Of a DNA stretch of 64,000 bases, positions 10,991 to 21,055 are shown piece by piece (the stretch's first letter is position 1; every line of letters begins with the position of its first letter). The DNA is taken from contig OX637336.1 of NCBI GenBank assembly GCA_951799405.1, forward strand, positions 17,713,479 through 17,777,478, given 5' to 3'. Source of the DNA: Agapetus fuscipes (Eukaryota; Arthropoda; Insecta; Trichoptera; Glossosomatidae). The position numbers were made by a program, and so were the translations under genes. Below the pieces are notes generated by a model, which was given only the letters and a program-made list of their open reading frames with translations, had not been told where the DNA came from and searched no databases.

Positions 10991-11282
10991 AGTTGAATTG
11001 CCTAACTGTGTACTGATTATAATTGTAAATAAAGAGTCAAGGAGTCAAGAATTTATTGTCTAAATCTAAAATATCTACTAATATGTAAAATTTCACACGT
11101 CTTTACACCAGTATTCCCGCCTCCGACAATATAAGCGATAACGGAATCAAAAATATGCTCACGTTTCCGATACTAAAATAAAATGAATCGAGTTTCTGTA
11201 GAACTCGTTTCGTATGTTTGTGTCCGGTGCCACAGCGATTAAAAATAAAATCACCATCTTCATTTTAGTATTAAGTAAGTTG

Positions 11283-11785
11283 TTTGGTATGGTATGAGGC
11301 TGACCCCCCACATGCTGTAAAAACTTGGGTCACTTTTGCCAATGCCACACCGGTTTCAGGGAAAGGCGACATGAGTTTCAAAGTTTATGTTCACGTGAGG
11401 TTTGGTTTATTTTTTTAATAAAATAATAGATTTGTGAAGAGGAATGCAATTCACCAACCTATTCTATCTGGCCAGAAACAGGTATTAATATCACCAATTA
11501 ATAATTTATTATTGTTTATATTAATGAATTATTAATTAATAATTACCCAATAACATCTGTTGAACCAGGGTCAAAGTTAAAGTCAAATGACCCAAGCGGG
11601 CATCGAACCAACGTTATTCTATTCCAAATACGCTAGAAAGATCAGCCTCTTCGCCCACTCGGCCATAACACCGACTAAATTATTAAACTATTTTGGATGT
11701 ACACATGCGGCATGTGTAAGTTCGAACTTACAAGTGCCTGATTGTGGGCATGCATTACATATGAGCCTTAAATGCTAATTTATCT
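11283..11785 (+). repeat. D element split by a SINE-B insertion
   Basis: The 5' part of D is at 11283-11405 and its 3' part (CATGCGGCATGTG block onward) at 11691-11785, in the same orientation. SINE-B lies between, so D was inserted first. The flanking 11000-11282 shows nothing recognisable. Confidence 0.75.
11413..11690 (-). repeat. SINE-B, near full length
   Basis: Second tRNA-related SINE family. In element sense it has a degenerate tRNA-like head (GGTTCGATGCCCGCTTGGG-type B-box), then TTTGACCCTGGTTCAAC, an AT-rich segment rich in TTAATTAATAATT, CTGGCCAG, and a tail near AAATCTATTATTTTATTAAA. It lies inside a D element. Confidence 0.75.
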
Positions 11786-11789
11786 TTGC

Positions 11790-12585
11790 ACTTAAAAATA
11801 TGTGTATCAATGAGTGAAAATGAATACCCCCCCATCTTTGAGTTAACGATTCATTCAGAAAACCTATTTTTTGTAACCGCGCGAACTTCCTTCGATCGCA
11901 GACTGACGAACACAGCCGAACACACCCGACTCTCGATTCCTGACGGATCTACTGGCTTGTTGTTCCGGTAAACTATGGTATGGTTTCGCAATCGGGTTTC
12001 CTTGTGAAAATAATCAGTCTTCGCCATTGGGAGCTTAGTAGTTTTTTTACTTTTTACCATTACCGTTTAGAGTTTGAACCATTTGAACACGTCGTCACAA
12101 CGCCATTTTTGAGCTGTGTGATTGAATGGATCGATTTGTCATTGCACTGATTGCACACCATAAATGTTCGCGCGTACACGCTCTTCCGTTCAAACAACAG
12201 TTCTGCAGATGCTGCGCACTTTTTGCCGCCCTTCCTTGATTCCGGTGTGGACATCTCGGAGGTGGTACTGTTACATCACCGCGACACATTACCGCTAAGA
12301 CGATTACAAAAGAGAGAGAGATCAGATTACGGAATTCACATCCGGGAAGTGCTTCCAATCATACCAACCCAAATCAAATAAATAAAACTCTCCAAGCTTT
12401 ATATTTTAACGGGAGTTACTGCGTATGATGCGCATATAAAGCTAAATATTCTCTTTGAAGCAAGAGGAGGCTTTTCCAACCATTTGAAATACAACTTTTG
12501 GTACCTATGTGGCTGACCAGCCATGCTGTATAAAATATATTATATATTTTTTTTTTCTAAAATGTAATTTGTTGTGTATGTTCCT
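11790..12585. other. Unassigned, locally GC-richer stretch
   Basis: Includes overlapping open frames of 60-87 codons on both strands (12095-12358 minus; 12151-12381 plus). None shows a domain, a convincing splice context or repeat similarity here. A host exon or promoter region is possible but cannot be supported from sequence alone. Confidence 0.3.
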
Positions 12586-12830
12586 TGACTTACAGCTTGG
12601 TATGCGGCTGAACACCCATGCTGTAGAAAATGGTTCACTTTGTTAATGTCACCCCAGTTTCAGGGAAGGTCGGCGAGAGTTGCGGGTGTATGTTAATTTG
12701 AGATTTCGGTTTTTATGTTGTATGTTCACACGCAGCATATATATAATCGCGAACTTATATGTGTTTGCTTGTGAGAATGCATATAATGAGATTCCCAATG
12801 TTACATATCTTTTCAACTTAGATTAGCATA
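12586..12830 (+). repeat. D element, near full length
   Basis: Plus-oriented copy with the GGCTGA..CACCCATGCTGTA head, TCAGGGAAGGTCGGCGAGAG middle, and an AACTTAGATTAG tail. Confidence 0.8.
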
Positions 12831-13044
12831 GTTAAGAACTAGTTACTATTACAGATTTCTTTAATAAGGTAAGTACGTCAATTGACATGGACAAAATTGT
12901 ACGGCAGTTCCATACAAGACTGACGTCTGCTCGCCAAGAAAAAGTTCCTGCTGATTTGGATTTGTGCTGAACCCATTTATGTTCATTTGAGTTTGCTTGC
13001 AGTCGATGCATGACAGAACATCACAATGATGATGGATGATTTCT

Positions 13045-13345
13045 TTCCTGTGGCGCCATTTAATGGTCCAGGACCATCTCAAGGGCACCATGGCTTCTGG
13101 AGAAAAGCAGTGTCTTCAGTCCCTTTCTCAAGGTGATGGTAGGCTGGTTCGAGCGAACACCGACGGGCAAATTGTTCCAGGCAACCGGCCCGGCCACCGC
13201 AAAGCTCCTGTCTGCAAAATTTGATGTGTTCGCTCTTTTGGGTACTGTGACCTTGTTGACAGCTGTGAGGGCAGAGCGTAGTGGTCGTTTTGAAGGCTTA
13301 TCGACAGAACATAGCTCAGCGAGACATGGGGGTGCCGTGCCGTAC
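13045..13345 (-). pseudogene. L2/CR1-like LINE 3' end
   Basis: The minus-strand frame (13060-13446) contains NFADRSFAVAGPVAWNNLP followed by LRKGLKTLLF, the signature of the C-terminal tail of L2/CR1-type LINE proteins. A second copy of the same subfamily is at 25840-26620. The copy is 5'-truncated; the first part of the open frame reads into phrase element B. Confidence 0.8.
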
Positions 13346-13605
13346 AATGACAGTAAATCACATGAAAAAACATCACTATGCCAAAATAACACAGAATATA
13401 CACCACAAGCGCCAAACATCACATGACAAAACCTGAAACAGAACATACCATAACCGGCAAATCAAACGGTTTTGTCTGGTGATTTTTTGTCCTTGTGATG
13501 TACTTTCCTGTGATGTTTGTCATAGTGATGTTTTGTCATTGTGATGTTCGGTCATGTGTCGATATGTCATGTGTCGTTTTATCACTGTGCCGTTCTAACC
13601 TGCCA
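13346..13605. mobile_element. Phrase-repeat element B
   Basis: Two halves made of short words of the type ATCACATGACAAAAC on the left and their inverse TTTTGTCATTGTGATG on the right. They meet near 13455, so the whole would fold on itself. Same architecture as element A (9379-9941) but with different words. Non-coding. The following 13606-14020 shows no gene. Confidence 0.55.
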
Positions 13606-14020
13606 CCATTATGATGATATTTTATAGAAACTGTAATTTAGAGGGTCCCAAAATATAATAGATGGATTCGGGTAACCATGACAACCAGAATCTCCCCTAA
13701 TTGTTATTTATTGCACATCCACTATAAACAGGGGTGACTTTTCCTCCACGTGGTCCATCTTCCTGTCAGCTGATTAGATTACAGACACGCGACCATGGGC
13801 TCGAGATCCTTCGGGAGTCCACCACATTAGATTATGTAAAAAGATTGATAGAAAACTATAAATCAAAATGCATTTCGTGAAATTGTTTGGTTGATTTATT
13901 TAGCAGACGCGTGCGCTGGGTAGAGGCAAATATATTTCAGAATAATTTTTTTTTTTTAATTTGCCTTTAAAATTGCACGATAGATGTCCAATCAATTTAT
14001 CTTGTGCATGGAGCGTGTCT

Positions 14021-14055
14021 CCTGACGACGTTAGCTACGTAGCCAACGAAATGCC
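14021..14055 (+). ncRNA. Hammerhead-ribozyme-like core
   Basis: Reads CCTGACGAC, then a stem GTTAGCT/AGCCAAC closed by ACGT, then GAAATGCC. CUGANGA and GAAA flanking a stem (stem II) are the conserved core of hammerhead ribozymes. Here one extra base lies between CUGACGA and the stem, and no cleavage triplet with a full stem I is evident. Similar motifs occur at 16066-16093, 43595-43620 and 56149-56176. Penelope-like elements are known to carry hammerhead motifs, so this may be a remnant of one. Confidence 0.35.
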
Positions 14056-14133
14056 GAGAATGATGTAAGTTCGGTTCGTCTTATAACCGAAAAGTTTATT
14101 TACTCAACTCTGTAGTTATTATAATTGTAAATA

Positions 14134-14332
14134 TCGACTGCTCCAAGGAAGAGTGAAGTCACTCCAAAATTGAGGTTTTTGACTTATTTCCATTTCTGAA
14201 GGGAACAAATCATTATCTTCATTCCAAAATGACAGCCGTGTCTCTATCTCTCCATGGAATAAGTAACATTCAATTGGCTCTCCTGCAAAACTATCTTTTT
14301 TGACTTAGTGCTGTCTTCCTTGGAGCAGTCGA
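14134..14332. mobile_element. MITE with TA target duplication
   Basis: 199 bp with terminal inverted repeats TCGACTGCTCCAAGGAAGA at the left and its exact inverse at the right, flanked by TA on both sides (14132-14133 and 14333-14334). TA duplications point to the Tc1/mariner superfamily. No coding capacity. Confidence 0.85.
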
Positions 14333-14454
14333 TATGTCTTCTTCTTCTTAATCTTGTTCCTAATTGCTAAGGGTTGTGACCCGCGTCGTAGCAAACACTC
14401 TTCTCCGGTTCTCTCTTAACTGCGCTGCCCGCAACATACACGGATTTGCAGTCT

Positions 14455-14570
14455 ATAATAATATATAATCTAAGTTGCAAGGATCAATTGACATTTAAAA
14501 TGTATATCAAATGCATGCCCACAAACACACACGTGTAAGTTCGCGCTTGCACATGCCGCATGTGCTTTTA
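14455..14570 (-). repeat. D element, 3' half
   Basis: Minus-oriented; carries the CATGCGGCATGTG block and the tail end only. Confidence 0.7.
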
Positions 14571-14606
14571 AAAATATATTACAATCACTTGAGTGATGGA
14601 TGGCTG

Positions 14607-15561
14607 TAGGGAATGCAATCTCGATCTCGATCTTCCGAGATCTCGCTTCATTTTTCGAGATCAATCTCAAAGCATAAAATGACTAGATCTCGACCGAGAT
14701 TGACGAGATCGAGCGGCAGTAGTCGGCGATACATGACACGCGCTCTCTGCGTGCGAGCGATTCGCTGACTGACGAAGGAAAGGACGGACCGCATACGCAA
14801 ACTATCCCCGAGTATTTACGATGTTGGTCGAGCGGGATAGAAAAGAATAAGTGATGTAGTTTTGACTAGAGTAAGTGAGCGGAGGATATTCGAGTGCGTG
14901 CAGGCGCTAAAACTACGTGTAGTTATGGGTTAATTAAATGAAAAGTTGTATTATTTTGTTACGCAAGTGCTAGACTGTTAATTTAACACTTTTAAAATGT
15001 CGAAAAACAATAAAAATGCACCCTAAATTTAGTTAAATAGTTCGTTGCCGGTATGGAAATATTTTTAAAACAGCGGTGAATACTTTGACAGCCCAATGCA
15101 AGTTATGTAAAGCTATTTTAAAAACAACAGCCAGTTCCACAAAATGATTGCTATTTGTTTTTGAAGAAGCTTTTTCCAAAATCTCTCCTAATTTAGTTAG
15201 GAGAAATTGATCGTAATCACTCTTAGTTTGGGAGTGATTTTGGAGACAGCAATTTTTGTTTCAACATCATTATCTTTGTTAAAATAAAAAAGCTTTCTTA
15301 ATAAGACATTTAACGGGTCTGAATTTCTGTGTTCACTAACATCAGTTAAATTTTTTATAAAAGTAAAGTTTTTTTTTCAATAATTCATTTTGTATCTTAC
15401 TCGCATCATAATCACAACTAAGCAGTATCAATCATATTTCAGTTACCTAATTGAAACGATACTTTTCGAAATCTATTCGAGAATCCGAAAATGCCGAGAT
15501 CGAATTTCTGATTCCTCGAGATCTCGACTAAGCGATCTCGTCTCGAGATTGCATTCCCATA
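14607..15561. mobile_element. Deletion derivative of a BED-finger hAT element
   Basis: 955 bp with ends TAGGGAATGCAATCTCGA and a near-inverse right end, flanked by 8-bp direct repeats GATGGCTG and GCTGGCTG (7 of 8 match). Subterminal sequence is packed with GATCTCG and CGAGATC words. Around 15080-15150 a plus frame encodes AQCKLCKAILKTTAS, the CxxC half of a BED zinc finger as in hAT transposases, with a frameshift before it. The rest of the transposase is gone. An 8-bp duplication plus a BED finger supports hAT. Confidence 0.8.
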
Positions 15562-16003
15562 GCTGGCTGTGACTGCAGCATATTTAAATACATAATAGAG
15601 ATTAGGGTGATCGCGTTTGCCAAGTAAATATGGGACAAGAAACAATGGACATTGTTTCAAATCGATAACCACGGTGAACTCACATCATGTTACGCAGTAT
15701 AAACAACTGCCGAGTGATAAACTTACATACTTTACGATATCCGAGCACGTAGGTGCGTCATACCGTTGTCAAGTTACTCTGCATCGCAAGGTTTACTCAG
15801 CCTTCACAAGAAATGAGAACCTAACACTCTAAACTTTGAAATACGAGTATAACAGAGAAACTCTCCGCCTTGAATACTTATGACTCAACAAATTTCAGTG
15901 GGCTCGGCACATATTCTATAGATTAATAGATACCTACCAATTGTGACGCAAACATGTTGCAAAGTTGTAGGGTTTGTGTATTGAAATTGTGAAGATTCAA
16001 TTT
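15562..16003. other. No gene recognised
   Basis: Sequence between two mobile elements with no recognisable gene or repeat. A 71-codon plus frame (15617-15832) overlaps its left part and has no family features. Confidence 0.35.
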
Positions 16004-16196
16004 TAATTAATAATGTAAAAATAAAGTACAAAGTTTTTCTTCGCGAGTTGATTTATTTCCTCGAACGCTTTCGATGCTATTAGACCATTATCAGTAAGCT
16101 GTTTTCTTGATAATTGTGTGATAACATCGAAAGCGCTCAAGATAATAAATCAACTAGTGAAGAAAAACTTTGTGTTTTATTTTTACATTATTAATT
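16004..16196. mobile_element. Penelope-like palindromic insertion
   Basis: Inverted repeat with arms of about 70 bp: AATTAATAATGTAAAAATAA at the left, mirrored at the right. In the middle, minus-strand CTGATAATGG..ATCGAAAGCG resembles the hammerhead core of Penelope-like elements. The segment around GCGTTCGAGGAAATAAATCA is similar to the element at 43304-43848. Non-coding. Confidence 0.5.
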
Positions 16197-16199
16197 TTT

Positions 16200-16372
16200 G
16201 CAGATATATAATAATTCAGGATTCACATACAATGTATGTACAAACAAGCATGTTCTAATTCGTGCTTACACATGCTGCACATGTACTCATTTACAAAATA
16301 AGACCAGATTAACATAAACCGTACAACTTCTGCCGCCATTCGCTGAAACAGTAGCGGCAATGGCAAAAGTGA
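16200..16372 (-). repeat. D element, 5'-truncated
   Basis: Minus-oriented D copy beginning right after the palindrome; includes the tail, the palindromic CATG block and part of the TCAGGGAA block. Confidence 0.65.
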
Positions 16373-16424
16373 AGCAAAATTCAACGTTCTTAAAAACCGT
16401 AGATAAGTTGTTGTAACCCATCGA

Positions 16425-16525
16425 AGGACTGGATATTTGTTATTTTTATGGTCCGCCGGGGATCGAACCCGCTACCTTCTGATAACAAATCGGAAGCGTT
16501 AACTACTAGACCACAGACCGGTCAA
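16425..16525 (-). repeat. tRNA-like SINE head
   Basis: Minus-strand GGTCTGTGGTCTAGTAGTTA is an A-box region and GGTAGCGGGTTCGATCCC a B-box region. These resemble a tRNA-derived SINE head of the SINE-C kind. Without a clean cloverleaf I do not call it a tRNA gene. Confidence 0.5.
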
Positions 16526-16912
16526 ACCTGTTACCTTCCGATCTAAAAAAATGTCTAGACCACCAGGCTACAACCGGTCTAAATAGCATACGACAAATGC
16601 CAGTTATTGGTTACTTTTCACGCATGCACATCTCATTGCAACTCCGCTCTCCATTGCCAAGTGCGCGGCCCGAACTTCACACTATTCGGCTCGTTTCACG
16701 ACACATCAGTCAAAGATAGCTCGTCCATGGACAAATCGGTCACACGACAGTTCGTCTACGAGATTTTTCTGTCACAGACTACTCAGCCACAGATAATTCG
16801 TCCACAGGGAGTTCGTTCATGGAAAAACCGGTCACATGACTGTTAGCCCACACAACTCTTCGGTCACAGACTACTCGGCCATAGAAATAACTCGTCCACA
16901 GATACATCGGCA

Positions 16913-17413
16913 ATTTTACTACAATCTGTGCTGAACTCTGCAGCAAGACTCATATTCGGGATGTCCAAATTTAATCATATTACTCCATTGTTGAAAGAAC
17001 TACATTGGCTTCGTTTTCCGGAGAGGGTGGTCAACCGTGTTTGTTTGATGGTTTACAAAGCTGTCAATGGTACGGCTCCTTCATACCTGTCTGACATGTT
17101 CTCACCTATTGAGATAGATTTGAGACGCCAAACTCTCAGATCTGCAGGGTGTGGGGTGGTTGACTTAGTCCAGCCGTCACGTCAGACACGCACTAATTTT
17201 GGGGACCGTGCTTTCCGGTTTGCGGGCCCAATGGAGTGGAACAGACTACCACCTAATGTGAGGAAGGCAGAAACTGTTGGTGTCTTTAAAGGAGCACTAA
17301 AGACGCATCTTTACAAAAAATCTTATCCGTGATTTGAAAGGGCCCTTGAGGTGTGACACACACAAAAACGGCGCTCTTCAATTATGTGTACCTTATAAAT
17401 AAATTATCCTTGT
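16913..17413 (+). mobile_element. 5'-truncated L2/CR1-like LINE with target duplication
   Basis: 501 bp flanked by an exact 11-bp direct repeat ATACATCGGCA (16902-16912 and 17414-17424), as expected for target-primed reverse transcription. The frame at 16928-17332 encodes 134 residues of the LINE C-terminus: LLKELHWLRF, VCLMVYKAVNG, NFGDRAFRFAGPMEWNRLPP and LKTHLYKKSYP. The UTR that follows contains GGCCCTTGAGGTGTGACACA and CAAAAACGGCGCTC, then an AT-rich tail. The reverse-transcriptase domain is missing, so it is a dead insertion, but its frame is uninterrupted and it is probably young. Confidence 0.9.
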
Positions 17414-17637
17414 ATACATCGGCAGCGGGCAATGGTAACACGACTTGTCGGTGCACGATATTCCGGTCACATACAAAATAATAGGTACAAAAGTTTTTAT
17501 AAATCTACATCATAGAAAACTTGTTCTCCTACAATCCTTTGTAATTCCTGTAGTTTTCGTTAATTGTAGTTTTATGTGCTTGAGCTTTCCGTTGAGCAAA
17601 TCGATATCTTAAAGGTAAAACTGAAAAATGTCACATT

Positions 17638-17895
17638 AACTCCTTGACTGATAGGTTGGTATGCGGCTGACCACCCATACTGTAAAAAATGGTTCACTTT
17701 GCCAATGTCACCCCTGCTTCAGGGAAGGTCGGCAAGAGTTGCAGGGCTTATGTTCATTTGGGATTGGGGTTTTTATATTGTAGGTCCACATGCAGCATGT
17801 GTAAGCGCGAAATTATGCATGTCTGCTTGTGGGAATGCATTTAATATGAATCTCAAATGATACATATCTTTGCAGCTTAGATTTAGATTTAGATT
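17638..17895 (+). repeat. D element, full length
   Basis: One of the clearest copies: head GGTTGGTATGCGGCTGACCA, middle CTTCAGGGAAGGTCGGCAAG, CATGCAGCATGTG palindrome, AATGCATTTAATATGAATCT, and tail GCTTAGATTTAGATTTAGAT. It lies within phrase element C. Confidence 0.85.
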
Positions 17896-18321
17896 AGAAC
17901 CTAACATGGGTTTCTCAGATAACTGCACATTTTTCCGATTTCATACGAGAGGCAAACCACAAAGGGGCAAAATCCTGTGGTTTAGAAGTTTTTCATGAAT
18001 ATTTCCTCCATAAATAGTTAAGTTACTATCAGAATTTACACCGAATAAAATGTATTATTAACTATTTCTCAAATCAGTGAATCTGCACTTCTTCAGTTTT
18101 ACCTTTAAGCTGGCGATATATTGTATAATTTAAATCGATGTTAACCGAAAAGTCATGCAGACGAACTGCCGTATGACCGAGCTGCCCGTGACCAATATGT
18201 CGCCAAGTCCTATGTAGCCGAAAAGTCTTGAGGACGAAAAATCGAGTGACCGATTTGACCATCCCCTAGCTGTATTTGGACGGGTTGTCTTTGACTAAAA
18301 TATCGTTTACTGAAAAGTCAT

Positions 18322-18486
18322 TGTGGTTTAAAGTCTTTTTCCATTTCTTTCTTTTCCATTATCGATATGTCACTTCACAACAAGAAGGTCGATGTTCAAC
18401 TGTTCGGTCTCTTGTTTATTGACAGTGGAACATCAATTATTCAAATCTGAATAATATTCCAAATAGTCAGTCTTGCCAACACTACA
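18322..18486 (-). repeat. 3' LTR of the deleted gypsy element
   Basis: 165 bp, TG..CA termini, same sequence as 19723-19887; preceded by GTCAT on its outer side. Confidence 0.9.
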
Positions 18487-18508
18487 CGCCCCCATGATGT
18501 TACCATCA

Positions 18509-19129
18509 TTAAACATAGTCGTGGAGCCAACGCGGCTTCACTCTTGCTCTCTGAGGTCTTGGATCCAGCTCTAATGAGGGCAACTCTGACAAAAGCTGTA
18601 GGTTTTCTGATGATGGCTGATCAACAATCAGCTCATCTCCCGGCGCCATCCTCAGATCCAGCACATGTCTTGGCATACCATCCACTTGTACAGTATTATC
18701 TGAAACAATGGCATCAACATGACCTCTATCCCAGGTTGTGGTGCAGCGCGCTCCTGGAGGCTTCACCAGCACCCGATCTCCCACCCGATAACGACACGAC
18801 TCTTCCGTTTCCTTCACTACTGGTAAGGACGCTGGATGCCGCCATTTGTATGAGTAGACACTTGACGACGGCGCGTCTCGGCCCCGTGTCCCCTCACTAG
18901 CCAAATTATACCAGAAAGCTGCCATCAGTGGGGATATACCACTTCTGGCTGCCACTCGCTTTACTGTTCGGTGGTTACGCTCGACAATTCCATTTCCAGA
19001 TGGGCGATAGGCCGCTCGAAACCGCTGCGCTACTCCCCAACGCTCACACAATGCCGTAACCTGTTGCGAGCGGAATGCGGTGCCATTGTCCATCAATAGC
19101 TCGTCAGGTGGACCACGTTCTCGGAACAC
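18509..19129 (-). pseudogene. Integrase C-terminal part (gypsy)
   Basis: 206-residue frame with the second half of a retroviral-type integrase core. LLMDNGTAF carries the second catalytic aspartate; YRPSGNGIVERNHRTVK carries the catalytic glutamate. A C-terminal segment RVGDRVLVKPPG (GPY/F-like region) and an end RPQRARVKPRWLHDYV follow. The HHCC zinc region and first catalytic aspartate are lost in the deletion, so the product cannot be an active integrase. In the full family this protein joins element cDNA into host DNA in the nucleus. It ends just before the polypurine tract and 3' LTR. Confidence 0.85.
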
Positions 19130-19151
19130 TTCGTCAAGGTTGCCAGAAATT

Positions 19152-19760
19152 TCACATCCGCTCTCCGCACCTGTAGCACTTCAAGGGCTTTTTTCTTTCT
19201 ACAGCCACCGATGAAAAAAATGGGCTGCGATACTCGCAGATCAGTAATCGCGCTTTAGCGACAATAGTTGGCAGCGGTGGCAATCCATCCCCGGATTCCA
19301 ATTGAAGGCGGAGCTCCCTGGACACGGACTCGGGCATCCCAACGACCAACGAGAGCGCGAGGATGTTATCACTCAGTTTAACTCCGGCTTGCGAAGCCAG
19401 CATCCGTAAATCCGACATGAAGACGTCGACTTCCTCTCCTGGCTGCCAGCGCCTTTGCAAGAAACGACTCCAAGCTGAGAAGCGTCCGACACCAAACACA
19501 CAGCTGAGTGCTTCAGCCGCCTTCTCCCCGTCATCCTGTGTCTCTTCTGGCAAGTCAGCAAACCGATCAAACGCCGCACCTCTCAAGAAAGATGCCAAGC
19601 AACGAGAAAGATTTGTCTCCCCGTACAACTTCATCATCAATCGCAAACGTCTAAGCCACGGGTCAAACTCCCCGCCGACAAATGGCTCCATCACGTCCGC
19701 GAGTCTTGTAGATGAAATAGCTTGTGGTTTAAAGTCTTTTTCCATTTCTTTCTTTTCCAT
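19152..19760 (-). pseudogene. Gag-like polyprotein, truncated at the zinc knuckle
   Basis: 202 residues. FVGGEFDPWLRRLRLMMKLY and the following helices resemble the capsid-like region of Ty3/gypsy Gag, which assembles the cytoplasmic particle. It ends at CYRCGERM, where a CCHC zinc knuckle begins but is cut by the internal deletion. The first methionine (19760) lies inside the 5' LTR and the frame runs across the LTR end without a stop. So gag translation may start within the LTR, unless a downstream methionine is used. The frame stops just before the integrase fragment. Confidence 0.8.
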
Positions 19761-19887
19761 TATCGATATGTCACTTCACAACAAGAAGGTCGATGTTCAA
19801 CTGTTCGGTCTCTTGTTTATTGACAGTGGAACATCAATTATTCAAATCTGAATAATATTCCAAATAGTCAGTCTTGCCAACACTACA
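19723..19887 (-). repeat. 5' LTR of the deleted gypsy element
   Basis: 165 bp, apparently identical to the 3' LTR. Contains the probable gag start. Followed on its outer side by GTCAT. Confidence 0.9.
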
Positions 19888-20521
19888 GTCATGTAGACGA
19901 ACTGTCATGTGGCCAAGGTGTCTGACCGAAATATTGTGTGGACGAACAATCGAGTGACCGATTTGTCCATGTCCTAGCTGTATGCTGACGTGTTGTCTGT
20001 GACCGATTTGTCCATGTCATAGCTGTATGCTGACGTGTTGTCTGTGACCGATTTGTCCATGTCCTAGCTGTATGCTGACGTGCTGTCTGTGACCGATTTG
20101 TGGTGGAACCATTCGGCTTGCTGAACTTGCTGGTCCCTGGAGGCGAAGGGAGAACGGGTAGAGATGGAGGAGAGGAGGGGAGAGGCAGGCATCAAACCGG
20201 TAATAACTGTTCTGCCGAGCAGCGAGTACCACCAGGCTAACTCTGCGACCGGCAGGTAGATGTAACACTCGTGGATGGCAAGAGACACACGGAAAAAAAT
20301 AGAAAAAAAAATGTTGACATTTTGTCTTCACTTCAAAAAAAAAATCTTTTGAAAAATTGTCTTTTCTAGGCCTGGATAAAGCGCCCTACAGATTTTATCA
20401 ATTTTTCAGAAAACGTTTAGATAACAAATACTCAAGATAGTTCGTGTGAAGTTTGATGGCGATCAGTCCCGTCATGTAGCTATGTATTTTCTTGCGGTCA
20501 ACTGATTTTTTCATCACGTTT

Positions 20522-20640
20522 TTTAATGAACTGTTACTCTGTCGCCATTTCGATAGAGGTGGCCATGGCCTCTGCAGAGTTGTCTCCAATTTAACCTTTC
20601 GAAGTTCATTCACATCCATCACCTTTTTCATCCATTTCCT
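20522..20640 (-). pseudogene. RTE-like LINE 3' fragment
   Basis: Encodes MKKVMDVNELRKV, then the family's UTR block (CTCTGTCGCCATTTCGATAG in plus sense). Frame-broken. Confidence 0.7.
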
Positions 20641-20659
20641 TTAAAAGTCTCTATAACCT

Positions 20660-20905
20660 TAGTTAAAAAGATATATATAAACATTTAAAATTCATATTCA
20701 ATGCATGCCCACAAACAGACGCGTGCAAGTTCGCGCCTACCAATGCTCCATGTTTACTTACAAATTAAAATCCAAACCTCAAAATATGAACATACACCCT
20801 ACAACTTTTGCCGACCTTCCCTGATACAGGGGTGACATTGACAAAGTGAATCATCTTTTACAGTATGTGTGGTCAGCCATATACTAAACTATAAATTTAA
20901 TCAAG
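20660..20905 (-). repeat. D element, full length but diverged
   Basis: Minus orientation; retains head, TCAGGGAAGG block and CATG palindrome with several changes. Confidence 0.75.
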
Positions 20906-20939
20906 GAATACATGTGGCGAGTGGATCATATTTATTTTT

Positions 20940-21055
20940 ACAGGTAAGGGAACCGGCCTTACGCCAAACACTAAGTGAAAATGGTGGTTTCCCAGCTACC
21001 GTGAGGACTGGCACTCATTTCTTGTTAAGACTGAGTAAACCTTGCCGTGTCCGAT
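20940..21055 (-). repeat. SINE-A middle fragment
   Basis: Matches the body of SINE-A (GGAAACCACCATTTTCACTT and AGTCTTAACAAGAAATGAGT in element sense) without tRNA head or tail. Confidence 0.65.

Larger units (their letters stand above)
18322..19887 (-). mobile_element. Internally deleted Ty3/gypsy retrotransposon
   Basis: 1566 bp bounded by two 165-bp LTRs (18322-18486 and 19723-19887) that look identical. They run TGTAGTGTTGGC to TTAAACCACA in element sense. A perfect 5-bp duplication GTCAT flanks it (18317-18321 and 19888-19892). On the minus strand a gag-like frame is followed directly by the end of an integrase; protease, reverse transcriptase and RNase H are deleted. A purine tract (ATGGGGGCG) precedes the 3' LTR. 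No TGG-type primer-binding site follows the 5' LTR. Identical LTRs imply recent insertion, so the shortened form was probably mobilised in trans. Confidence 0.92.
16675..20105. mobile_element. Phrase-repeat element C, interrupted by insertions
   Basis: The left section (16675-16912, resuming at 17425-17475) and right section (18130-18321, resuming at 19888-20105) consist of short words such as GACAAATCGGTCAC and CAGTTCGTCTAC. The right section is the inverse of the left, so they act as long, word-built inverted termini. Between them lie a LINE (16913-17413), a D copy (17638-17895) and a gypsy element (18322-19887). The flanking sequence joins seamlessly when each insertion is mentally removed at its target duplication. 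No transposase is present. Family unknown. Confidence 0.55.

Noticed and set aside
12095..12381. Possible small secreted or regulatory proteins on both strands
   Set aside because: The frames overlap on opposite strands, and neither has splice context, conserved motif or support beyond length.
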